This document shows, one piece after another, positions 9,756-17,023 of a stretch of 34,011 bases of DNA; the first letter of the stretch is position 1; each line of letters starts with the position of its first letter. The stretch is from Dehalococcoidia bacterium (GTDB lineage: Bacteria; Chloroflexota; Dehalococcoidia; GIF9; UBA5629). Location of the stretch: NCBI GenBank assembly GCA_028716085.1, contig JAQUQM010000011.1:1-34011 (forward strand), read 5' to 3'. A program made the translations under genes and the position numbers. The notes under the pieces are model-generated. The model was not told where the DNA came from, searched no databases, and saw only the letters and a program-made list of their open reading frames with translations.

Positions 9756-12374
9756 ATGGAACTGAGCACAGGCATCGTTGACCTGGACAACCTGCTGCAG
9801 GGATTGATTCCTGGCGATAACGTCGTCTGGCAGGTGGACGATATGGCTGACTATGCCTTTTTCGCCGACAGATTTGCCCGTAAGGCACTGGCCGATAAAC
9901 TGCAGTGTGTTTACTTCCGCTTTGCAAGGCATAAGCCGCTGCTTGAAAACGGCCAGGGCATAAAAGTTTTTAACATTGATCCCGCGCCGGGATTTGACCA
10001 GTTCGCCGCCGAGGTCCACGGCATCATTGAAAAAAGTGAACGCAACTCGCGATTAATCTTTGATAACCTGTCTGTTCTGGCCACCACGTGGGCAACCGAT
10101 GAGCAGCTGGCCAATTTCTTCCAGGTTACCTGCCCGTTTATCTTTGAACTCGGCCCGGTGGCTTACTTCGGCCTGACGCGCGGCAAGCACCTTCACACCG
10201 CCGTGGCCCGCATCCGCGATACCACACAGATACTGATTGACGTTTACCATGTTAAGAACGCCATGTACATCCATCCCATTAAAGTCTGGAACCGCTATTC
10301 CTCCCAGATGTTCCTGCCTCATCGGGTCTCTGAAAACGGCTGGACTCCTGTTTCCATTAGCGGTGAGGCTGCCGCCGTATCTTCCACGGCTCTTAAGCAG
10401 CCGTTAAGCTCCTCTGTCTCCTCTATGGCGCCCTGGGAGGTGGTTTACGAAAGATTGCTCCAACATCGCGCTACCGCTGAAGAAAAAGAAGCCTATTCAC
10501 CTGAAATTGCCTCGCTCAAGCACGAACTGGTACGCATGATGATCGGTGACCATCCTTCGTTCAATAAGCTGGCCGCCGAATACTTCACCATCGACGACCT
10601 TATTAATATCCGGAACCGTCTTATCGGTACCGGCCGAATAGGAGGCAAGGCGGCTGGCATGCTGCTTTCCAGGCGCATCCTGCTGCAGGACAATAATAAA
10701 TACGATTTTGCACAGGTTTTGGAGGCGCACGACTCTTTCTACATAGGCTCAGACGTCTTTTTCACGTTCCTGGTGAAGAATAATCTCTTCCAGTTGCGCA
10801 TGCAGCTAACGCGCGATTCCCAGATCAGCCCCGAGGAATTCGAGGAGGTGGAACGCCGCTTTTTGCAAGGTCAATTCCCTGACGATATCATGGAGCAGTT
10901 CCGCGACATGCTGGACTATTTCGGCCAGGCGCCCATCATCGTACGTTCCAGCAGCCTGCTGGAAGACCGCTTCGGCAACGCTTTCGCCGGTAAATATCGT
11001 AGCGAGTTCTGTGCTAACCAGGGCAGCCCCGAGCAACGTATGCAGTCCTTCCTGCACGCGGTCAGGCTGGTATACGCCAGTGCCATTAACCCGGACGCAC
11101 TTTCCTACCGTCACAAACAGGGGTTGGGCGAGAATGATGAACAAATGGCTATCCTGGTGCAACGCGTCTCCGGCATGCCCTACAAGGAATATTTCTTCCC
11201 GCCGCTGGCCGGCGTAGCCTTCTCCCGCAATCTCTATGCATGGAGCAGTCGCATCGACGCCAATAAAGGCATGATCAGGCTGGTCTTCGGCCTGGGTACT
11301 CACGCGGTCAACCGCGTGGGGGGTGATTATACCCGCATCGTGGCTATCAGCCACCCGCAATTACGGCCCGAGATAGGGACCAAGATCATCAAGTACTCGC
11401 AGCATACCGCCGACGTCCTTAACATATCCAGGAATTGCTTTGAATCGGTGCTGGTTAGCGAGCTATTGGTTGATTGCGATTATCCTGATCTAAACCTGAT
11501 TGCATCGCTGGCCGTGGACGGCTATCCCCAGGAGATGATAAGAAGTTGCCCCCGCGGCGAGGCCGACCATCTGGTGCTCACTTTCAATAACTTTATTAAT
11601 AAAACTCCTTACATAAAACACATGGACGCTATGCTCAGCCGGCTCGAGGAAGCCTACGGTCAACCGGTGGATACCGAGTTCACAGCACGTCTTGACTCAG
11701 ATGGAAGGGTTAAAATCAACCTGCTGCAGTGCCGTTCGCTGCGGTTGCCCGGTACTATTGACCAGGTAGAGTTCCCCCAGCATATACCTGATAACCGTAT
11801 ACTTTTTACCTCCAGCCGCTTCATCAGTGGAGGCGCAGTTCACAATATCAGGTATATCCTGTACATTGACCCTGACAAATACGCCGGCATCGAGTTGGAA
11901 GAGTTCAAGCGATCACTGGGCCGTATCGTAGGGCGCATTAACCGCCATCCGGCAATAATTGACGGCAGGATAATTATGATGGGACCAGGCCGCTGGGGCA
12001 GCAGCAATCTTAATCTGGGCGTTAATATTGGCTACTCGGACATCGATAATACTGCTGTGCTGGTTGAGATAGCGCGCGAAGAGAAGGGGCAAATACCCGA
12101 AGTTTCTTACGGCACCCACTTCTTCCAGGATCTGGTCGAATCAGGCATCATGTACCTGCCTGTCTATCCCTCTGATGCCGAATCAAAATTTAACGAAAGA
12201 TTCTTTAACAGCTCAAAAAACGTATTACCCGAGATTGTTGCGGATGTAGCTGAATTCGCTGAAATAGTTCACCTGATTGATATCAATGGAAGTGCTGATG
12301 GCCTCTATGCACATATACTGGCAGACCCAGCAGTCCATAAAGCCATCTGTTTCCTGGATGTCTATTGTGCGTGA
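9756..12374 (+). CDS. KaiC-like (P-loop-less) / PPDK-PEP synthase ATP-binding domain fusion protein
   Basis: This 872-residue protein has two parts. Residues 1-200 follow a KaiC/RadA-like RecA fold: 'STGIVDLDNLLQGLIPGD' at the start, then a Walker-B-like RLIFDNLSVL (about 99-108). The Walker A stretch reads GDNVVWQVDD instead of GxxxxGK(T/S), so nucleotide binding there is doubtful. Residues about 285-680 match the ATP-binding N-terminal domain of pyruvate phosphate dikinase and PEP synthase: GGKAAG (296-301), IIVRSSSLLEDRFGNAFAGK (about 394-413), GVAFSRN and FGLGTHAVNRVGGDY. The central phosphohistidine domain and the C-terminal PEP/pyruvate barrel are absent, so PEP synthesis itself cannot be its reaction. 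A phosphotransfer or regulatory role is an inference. The start is fixed by an in-frame stop at 9738; no good ribosome site is seen. It is a single-gene unit. Confidence 0.8.
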   Translation: MELSTGIVDLDNLLQGLIPGDNVVWQVDDMADYAFFADRFARKALADKLQCVYFRFARHKPLLENGQGIKVFNIDPAPGFDQFAAEVHGIIEKSERNSRLIFDNLSVLATTWATDEQLANFFQVTCPFIFELGPVAYFGLTRGKHLHTAVARIRDTTQILIDVYHVKNAMYIHPIKVWNRYSSQMFLPHRVSENGWTPVSISGEAAAVSSTALKQPLSSSVSSMAPWEVVYERLLQHRATAEEKEAYSPEIASLKHELVRMMIGDHPSFNKLAAEYFTIDDLINIRNRLIGTGRIGGKAAGMLLSRRILLQDNNKYDFAQVLEAHDSFYIGSDVFFTFLVKNNLFQLRMQLTRDSQISPEEFEEVERRFLQGQFPDDIMEQFRDMLDYFGQAPIIVRSSSLLEDRFGNAFAGKYRSEFCANQGSPEQRMQSFLHAVRLVYASAINPDALSYRHKQGLGENDEQMAILVQRVSGMPYKEYFFPPLAGVAFSRNLYAWSSRIDANKGMIRLVFGLGTHAVNRVGGDYTRIVAISHPQLRPEIGTKIIKYSQHTADVLNISRNCFESVLVSELLVDCDYPDLNLIASLAVDGYPQEMIRSCPRGEADHLVLTFNNFINKTPYIKHMDAMLSRLEEAYGQPVDTEFTARLDSDGRVKINLLQCRSLRLPGTIDQVEFPQHIPDNRILFTSSRFISGGAVHNIRYILYIDPDKYAGIELEEFKRSLGRIVGRINRHPAIIDGRIIMMGPGRWGSSNLNLGVNIGYSDIDNTAVLVEIAREEKGQIPEVSYGTHFFQDLVESGIMYLPVYPSDAESKFNERFFNSSKNVLPEIVADVAEFAEIVHLIDINGSADGLYAHILADPAVHKAICFLDVYCA

Positions 12375-12550
12375 ACATTGATAACCTCGCTACTGCACAG
12401 AAATTGTCCCTGTTTCAACTCATTCCTTAGATAAAATTTATTCCTTAAAATCAAACCTGAATTTTTTAAAAAAATTCCGTTACATCTGTGTTTCATTGCC
12501 GTGCCCCTATCACTTTGCGGCAAACATTTTACAGATCTAACCTTAGTATT
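12375..12550. other. AT-rich gap upstream of the his/glt/hdr promoter
   Basis: No gene is recognised here. The stretch contains a near-palindromic AT tract (GAATTTTTTAAAAAAATTC, 12459-12477) and a direct repeat ATTCCTTA at 12422 and 12440. A relative, ATTCCGTTA, starts at 12474. No terminator with a GC stem is seen after the gene ending at 12374. Confidence 0.4.
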
Positions 12551-12579
12551 TTGACAATCTATAACGTATGTGGTAAAGT
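12551..12579 (+). promoter_or_regulatory. Sigma70-type promoter of the his-met-glt-hdr operon
   Basis: A perfect -35 TTGACA (12551-12556), a 17-bp spacer and -10 TAAAGT (12574-12579, four of six matches). The predicted start site, near 12586, falls at the left edge of a 27-bp dyad. It is the best promoter in the window for the operon that begins with hisH. Confidence 0.65.
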
Positions 12580-12584
12580 AATAA

Positions 12585-12611
12585 TACGGCATATGGTTGC
12601 CATATACCGTA
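12585..12611 (+). promoter_or_regulatory. 27-bp dyad at the transcription start of the operon
   Basis: Arms TACGGCATATGG and CCATATACCGTA match at 11 of 12 positions around a 3-base centre (TTG). Placed from about +1 to +26, it could be an operator that blocks the promoter, or a 5' hairpin in the leader RNA. NrpR encoded at 28426 is one candidate binder, but the sequence does not match the GGAA-N6-TTCC site known for methanococcal NrpR. Confidence 0.5.
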
Positions 12612-12624
12612 TGAAGGCAAGGAT

Positions 12625-12726
12625 ATGCAGGTGAAGAGAGTCTTCCTTTTGATTAAAGTCAGCAATAGCGAAGCAACTCCTGCAAAAGAAGATGCTAGTA
12701 CGCGCATTGAAAAAGGATTTAAATAA
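12625..12726 (+). CDS. Small leader ORF (33 aa) coupled to hisH
   Basis: An ATG at 12625 opens a 33-residue frame that begins MQVKRVFLLIKV, ends RIEKGFK and stops at TAA 12724-12726. That stop shares its last A with the hisH ATG (TAATG), an arrangement that favours translational coupling. An AAGGAT lies very close upstream of the start, closer than usual for a ribosome site. The peptide has a short hydrophobic stretch and is rich in charged residues. It has no run of histidines, so a classic his attenuator peptide is unlikely. No homologue was recognised. It may be chance or a leader ORF. Confidence 0.35.
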   Translation: MQVKRVFLLIKVSNSEATPAKEDASTRIEKGFK

Positions 12727-13334
12727 TGATTGCCGTTATCAATTATGGATCCGGAAATTTAGGGAGTGTGGCCAACGCCCTAGTGAAGTTAGGGCGCAAG
12801 CCATCGGTAACCAGTTCCATATCTGACGTGCTTAAAGCTGACGCAGTCTTCCTGCCGGGAGTGGGCGCAGCAGGCGATACTATGAAAGGTCTGCAGGCAT
12901 TAGGCATGGATAAAGCTTTGAAAAAACTATTTGAGCTTGGTCGACCTGTGTTTGCCATCTGTGTAGGGTTGCAAGTGCTCTTAACTGCCACTGAAGAAGG
13001 TGGCGAGCATATATGTCTGGATGTTATACCCGGCCGGGTCAGGAAGTTGCCGGGGGGGTTAAAGGTCCCACATATGGGCTGGAACCAGGTACATCAACTC
13101 AAATCTCATCCGGTGTTTAATGGCATACCTGATAACAGCAATTTCTATTTTGTTCATAGCTATTACGTTAATCCTGAGGATAAGTCTACTGTAGCTGCAA
13201 TCACCCAATATGGGATTGAATTATGCAGCATGGTAATCATCGATAATCTTATTGCCACACAGTTCCATCCCGAAAAAAGTGGCGAGCTCGGCCTCAAGAT
13301 GTATTCCAATTTTCTCGATTTAGCTAACTGTTAG
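12726..13334 (+). CDS. hisH: Imidazole glycerol phosphate synthase, glutaminase subunit HisH
   Basis: The 202-residue class I glutamine amidotransferase hydrolyses glutamine and channels ammonia to HisF in histidine synthesis. The family start MIAVINYGSGNLGSV is intact. The nucleophile is Cys79 in AICVGLQ (GICLGMQ is more usual), and the His181/Glu183 pair sits in HPEKSG. PGVGAAGD (44-51) forms the oxyanion-loop region. An AAAGGA site lies about 8 bases before the ATG. The gene is first in the long operon, 128 bases ahead of hisF. Length is normal. Confidence 0.95.
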   Translation: MIAVINYGSGNLGSVANALVKLGRKPSVTSSISDVLKADAVFLPGVGAAGDTMKGLQALGMDKALKKLFELGRPVFAICVGLQVLLTATEEGGEHICLDVIPGRVRKLPGGLKVPHMGWNQVHQLKSHPVFNGIPDNSNFYFVHSYYVNPEDKSTVAAITQYGIELCSMVIIDNLIATQFHPEKSGELGLKMYSNFLDLANC

Positions 13335-13462
13335 GGCGCTAAATGGAATGTGCTGAAAATGTTAAGACAGAATATCTCGTATTTTACAGCCTTAAACCTC
13401 TGTCGCAGACTCCGCAACAGGGGCAAGTGCCGGTTGCCTATTAAAGGAGCAGGAGTTGAACC

Positions 13463-14230
13463 ATGTTGACCAAGCGCATCATACCGTGCCTGGATGTCAC
13501 CGCCGGCCGAGTAGTTAAGGGTACCAGCTTTACCAACCTGCGGGACGCCGGTGATCCTGTAAAACAGGCAGCCTTCTACTACAAACAGGGCGCTGACGAG
13601 CTGGTCTTCCTTGATATCGGTGCAACTCCCGAAGGTAGAGATACGCTTGTTGACATCGTAGAACGTGTGGCGAGACAGGTTTTTATACCTTTTTGTGTGG
13701 GAGGTGGACTTCGCAATATCGAAGATATGAGACGCATGTTACTGGCCGGTGCAGACAAAGTTTCGGTCAATACGGCTGCAGTGCAAAATCCGGAGTTGCT
13801 TAGAGAAGCCTCGGAGATTTTCGGACAGCAGTGCATAGTGCTGGCTGTTGACGCGAGGCGTACGCAGGGGAACGGGCCGGTATATTGGGAGGTCTGCACC
13901 CACGGCGGACGCCAGCCTACCGGAAAAGATGTTCTGCAATGGGTAAGGCAAGCAGTGCAACTGGGTGCGGGTGAAATTCTACTGACCAGCTGGGACTCTG
14001 ACGGCCAGCGTCGGGGATATGATAACGAGCTTAACAGGGCCGTAAGTGAAGCAGTTTCCGTCCCGGTCATCGCCAGCGGTGGTGCAGGTGAACTGGAGCA
14101 TCTGTACGAAGCACTGTCCTTGGGCAAGGCTGATGCTGTGCTCGCTGCCAGCATCTTTCACTACCGTGTCCATTCCATTGCTGAGGTCAAACACTATCTT
14201 GCTAAAAAGGGAATCCCAGTACGTATATAA
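13463..14230 (+). CDS. hisF: Imidazole glycerol phosphate synthase, cyclase subunit HisF
   Basis: The 255-residue TIM barrel uses ammonia from HisH to turn PRFAR into imidazole glycerol phosphate and AICAR. The catalytic aspartates are present: Asp11 in [14 protein letters not shown] and Asp130 in VLAVDARR. The phosphate loops are FCVGGGLRN (near 78-85) and ASGGAGE. A GGAGCAGGAG ribosome site precedes the ATG by 7 bases. No other his gene is in the window. Only the glutamine-consuming step of the pathway is placed here, at the head of a nitrogen- and carbon-metabolism operon. Confidence 0.95.
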   Translation: MLTKRIIPCLDVTAGRVVKGTSFTNLRDAGDPVKQAAFYYKQGADELVFLDIGATPEGRDTLVDIVERVARQVFIPFCVGGGLRNIEDMRRMLLAGADKVSVNTAAVQNPELLREASEIFGQQCIVLAVDARRTQGNGPVYWEVCTHGGRQPTGKDVLQWVRQAVQLGAGEILLTSWDSDGQRRGYDNELNRAVSEAVSVPVIASGGAGELEHLYEALSLGKADAVLAASIFHYRVHSIAEVKHYLAKKGIPVRI

Positions 14231-14241
14231 GGTGTAATTAT

Positions 14242-14670
14242 ATGAATGGCCAACATGCAAAAATATATCTTTTTTACTGTGCCAACAGCGTGGATTCAAA
14301 GGAGTTGCATCATAGACTGGCTCACAACCATGACAAATTTAAGTCAATACCGCTTCCCTGCTCTGGAAAGATCGATGCCCTGTATCTCATGAAAGCTTTT
14401 GAATCAGGGGCCGACGGAGTAGCCGTTGTGACCTGTAAATATGGAGAATGCAAATATCTCGAAGGCAATCTCCGGGCTACCAAGCGCGTGGGAGCGGTTG
14501 AAGCTTTGCTGGAAGAACTTGGACTCGGAGTCGGTCGAATTATTATTACGCAGATTGGTGATCAAGGAATAGATAAGGTTGCTGAAGAGATTGATACATT
14601 GCGGCAAAAGGTCAAAAGTTTGCCGAGTAAGTTATTTATTGAAGACGAGTCCGAACTGGATAAGGAATGA
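14242..14670 (+). CDS. mvhD: MvhD/FlpD-family [2Fe-2S] electron transfer protein (copy 1)
   Basis: This 142-residue protein belongs to the MvhD family, which passes electrons to HdrA in hydrogenase-, formate dehydrogenase- or MTHFR-linked heterodisulfide-type complexes. Four cysteines are in place: Cys13 (YLFYCAN), Cys40 (PLPCSGKID), Cys65 and Cys70 (TCKYGEC), followed by the family's LEGN. The usual N-terminal CxxC is reduced to one Cys, the second position being Ser16. That separates it from copy 2 at 27199. It lies 11 bases after hisF and directly before metF, so it may serve MetF or the glutamate synthase rather than HdrA; this is inference. Confidence 0.85.
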   Translation: MNGQHAKIYLFYCANSVDSKELHHRLAHNHDKFKSIPLPCSGKIDALYLMKAFESGADGVAVVTCKYGECKYLEGNLRATKRVGAVEALLEELGLGVGRIIITQIGDQGIDKVAEEIDTLRQKVKSLPSKLFIEDESELDKE

Positions 14671-14707
14671 ATTTATGTTCCCTACAATTTAATAAGGAAT
14701 TAAGAAA

Positions 14708-15610
14708 ATGAAAGCTGATAGTAAACTGGCTGACCGAATAAAGGAAGGAAAATTTATTATTACCGCTGAATATGCGCCGCGTACCGGCACAGATGCTGCT
14801 GTCATCCGGGAATGCGCTGCAAACCTTACCGACGGCATTACTGCCGTAAACGTGGCTGATAACCACTACGGTATTGCCATGTCGAGCCTTGCCGCATCCG
14901 TTGGTCTGATCAACTCGGGTATTGAACCGGTGTATCAAATCGTAACCAGGGATAGAAATCGCATTGCATTGCAATCGGATTTACTGGGATCGGCATATCT
15001 GGGAATTAAAAATGTCTTATGCCTGTCCGGTTATCATCAGAAACTTACCGGCAACGAGGACTCGTCAAATGTATTTGATATGGACTCTATCCAGCTTGTC
15101 GCTACTGTAAAAAAAATGAATGAAGGCTTTTTACTCAATGGAACTGAAATCAACGGTGAATTTTCTATGCTGATGGGTGCTGTAGCAAACCCGTTTTTAC
15201 AGCCAATAGAGTTGAATCTGCTGCGATTGAAGAAAAAGATAGCGGCCGGCGCGGAGTTTATCCAGACACAGGCCATATTCGATACTGATGCTTTCGCTTC
15301 CTGGCTGGCTGCTGCAAGAGACAAAGGGCTGACTGATATGACCGCCATACTTGCAGGTGTCTTGCCCCTGACAGGCGCGGACAAAGCATTGAGGCTAAAA
15401 GAGCAATTCACGGACATGGTTATCCCCGATGCATTGATTTCCAGACTGAAATCTGCAGGTGACGAAGCCGCTCAGTTGAAAGAGGGTATAGCAATATGTT
15501 CGGAAATCGTGCAGAAAATCAAGAACATCCCCGGTCTACGGGGTATCCATATCATGTCCGGCGGAAATGAGAGATTCGTGCCCCAACTGATATCAGCTGC
15601 AAAGCTATAG
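14708..15610 (+). CDS. metF: Methylenetetrahydrofolate reductase, MetF family
   Basis: The 300-residue TIM-barrel flavoprotein is expected to reduce methylene-tetrahydrofolate to methyl-tetrahydrofolate in the methyl branch of the Wood-Ljungdahl or C1 pathway. Glu21 in ITAEYAPRTG corresponds to the catalytic Glu of EFFPP in E. coli MetF. NVADN (48-52) and the late barrel motif FIQTQAIFD fit the family. AAGGA lies about 9 bases before the ATG. A MetV partner is encoded at 27645, and HdrABC and MvhD lie between them. This is the gene set of the hexameric Moorella thermoacetica MTHFR complex, in which MetF gets electrons from Fe-S partners rather than directly from NAD(P)H. The gene order differs, and glutamate synthase genes are inserted. 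Confidence 0.88.
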   Translation: MKADSKLADRIKEGKFIITAEYAPRTGTDAAVIRECAANLTDGITAVNVADNHYGIAMSSLAASVGLINSGIEPVYQIVTRDRNRIALQSDLLGSAYLGIKNVLCLSGYHQKLTGNEDSSNVFDMDSIQLVATVKKMNEGFLLNGTEINGEFSMLMGAVANPFLQPIELNLLRLKKKIAAGAEFIQTQAIFDTDAFASWLAAARDKGLTDMTAILAGVLPLTGADKALRLKEQFTDMVIPDALISRLKSAGDEAAQLKEGIAICSEIVQKIKNIPGLRGIHIMSGGNERFVPQLISAAKL

Positions 15611-15622
15611 AGGGAAAAGTCG

Positions 15623-17023
15623 ATGCCAGATAAATATCATATTAAAACCAAGTCGATGCCTGCACGACGGCCAAAGATCGGCAAGGTCGGCATCGTTGAC
15701 TGGCGCGAGGATTGCGCCGGTTGCCGCAACTGCGTCAAAAAGGCCTGCGTATTCGACCGTTACAGGCAGGAGGCGGAATATATCCGCAGTCTGAACGATA
15801 TGGATTCTATCTTTTTCCAGTGTATGGGCTGCTTCTCATGCGTGCAGCAGTGTACCAAGGGACTGCTGGCATTATCGGAGAATCCGGTTTACAGTAGGTT
15901 GGGCAACAGATACTGGACACCGGACATTATCGAGACTACCTGGAACCAGGCAGAGACGGCCAAGATACCTGTATCCGGTGCAGGCTATCGCGGCAGGTTC
16001 ACCGGCCCCGGTTTTGATTCCATGTGGACAGATATGTCGGAGATCGTACGTCCCACCCGTGATGGTATACATGGCCGTGAGTATATCAGTACAGCTGTGG
16101 ATATCGGTAGAAAACCGGCAGTTCTGCATTTCAACTCTTTGAACGTCAACCATTTTCCGCTGATTACTATCCCAATGCCACTGGTTATCGACTTGATGCC
16201 GCAAGGTTACAAACTGCCCAATGTAGTCGGGTTATGCAAATCGCTTGCCGCACAGACCGGCATATTGATGATCGTTGATTACAGGGATCTGGAGCTGTTG
16301 GGCAATGACCTGGATACTAGCCTCCCTAATCTTATTTTCTACATAGATAAAGGAGCACATCTGCCACCACATTCCTTGCTGAAAAGGGTGAGAATGGTGG
16401 AAATTGGTGATGATAATCAGATTGATAAGAGAATCAGCGATATCAAAGCAATTAATCCGGATATCGTAGTAGCCATCCGGGTGGATATGGGATCTGAAGG
16501 AGTTGTCAGAGCTAAAGAGCTGGGTCAGAAAGAAAATGCTGAAGTTATACATCTTGTCGCCGATATAAACGGTGACCAGATTGGAGTTAACCAGCCACGA
16601 TTCATCAAAGATATGGTGAGGGAAGTACACAACTTCCTGGTCAGCAAGGGTATTAGAAATGAGATCACTATAATCGCAGGAGGCGGCATAGCCCTGCCCG
16701 AGCATATGGCCAAGCAGATTATCTGCGGTGCTGACCTGGTAGGTATCAATTTACCGCTGTTAATAGCTCTTGAATGTGTTTTTTGCCAGGAGTGCAATGA
16801 CGGGGTAAATTGCCCGGCCGATGTCAGGAACGTAAAAGAATCATACGGTGTCGGCCGCATGGTCAACTTGATTGCTGCATGGCACGATCAATTAATTGAG
16901 ATGATGGGCGCTATGGGCATCCGTGAGGTCCGCAGGCTGCGCGGCGAGGTCGGACGTGCTTTATTCTTTGAAGAACTTGAGGAGGCTACCTTTGGTAAAC
17001 TCTTTGGTACGAGAAAAAATTAA
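15623..17023 (+). CDS. Divergent GltB2-like glutamate synthase family Fe-S protein
   Basis: The 466-residue protein has an N-terminal two-cluster ferredoxin (Cys31/34/37/42 and Cys67/70/73/77). A barrel-like region opens with PTRDGIHGREYIST (about 144-157). A C-terminal cysteine set C385-VF-C388-QE-C391-N5-C397 sits where GltB2 proteins bind a 3Fe-4S cluster. Compared with its neighbour at 16992, the active-site blocks are missing: no GGGMSFGS, TGEGG, KPGLGGHL or GGYGGTGA. It keeps only the barrel end, IIAGGGIALPEHMAKQIICGAD. Glutamate synthesis by this subunit is therefore doubtful. An electron-wiring or structural role in a complex with the true GltB2 is inferred. AGGGA precedes the ATG. 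Confidence 0.8.
   Translation: MPDKYHIKTKSMPARRPKIGKVGIVDWREDCAGCRNCVKKACVFDRYRQEAEYIRSLNDMDSIFFQCMGCFSCVQQCTKGLLALSENPVYSRLGNRYWTPDIIETTWNQAETAKIPVSGAGYRGRFTGPGFDSMWTDMSEIVRPTRDGIHGREYISTAVDIGRKPAVLHFNSLNVNHFPLITIPMPLVIDLMPQGYKLPNVVGLCKSLAAQTGILMIVDYRDLELLGNDLDTSLPNLIFYIDKGAHLPPHSLLKRVRMVEIGDDNQIDKRISDIKAINPDIVVAIRVDMGSEGVVRAKELGQKENAEVIHLVADINGDQIGVNQPRFIKDMVREVHNFLVSKGIRNEITIIAGGGIALPEHMAKQIICGADLVGINLPLLIALECVFCQECNDGVNCPADVRNVKESYGVGRMVNLIAAWHDQLIEMMGAMGIREVRRLRGEVGRALFFEELEEATFGKLFGTRKN
16978..16985 (+). promoter_or_regulatory. Ribosome binding site that fixes the TTG start of gltB2
   Basis: TGAGGAGG stands 6 bases before TTG 16992 and supports that codon as the start of the next gene. 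An earlier in-frame GTG at 16923 has no such site and would prolong the overlap with the preceding gene to 101 bases. Confidence 0.6.

Noticed and set aside
10806-11360. 184-residue minus-strand frame opposite the KaiC/PPDK-type gene
   Set aside because: Antisense shadow of a conserved ATP-binding domain; no known motif.
9756-12374. Annotation as phosphoenolpyruvate synthase
   Set aside because: Only the N-terminal ATP-binding domain matches; the phosphohistidine and PEP/pyruvate domains needed for the reaction are missing.
13579-14154. 191-residue minus-strand frame opposite hisF
   Set aside because: Low-complexity Ser/Pro-rich reading of the complement of a conserved gene; no independent support.
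16923-16991. Earlier GTG start for the FMN glutamate synthase subunit
   Set aside because: It would add 23 residues that are only the other-frame reading of the previous gene. TTG 16992 has TGAGGAGG six bases upstream.
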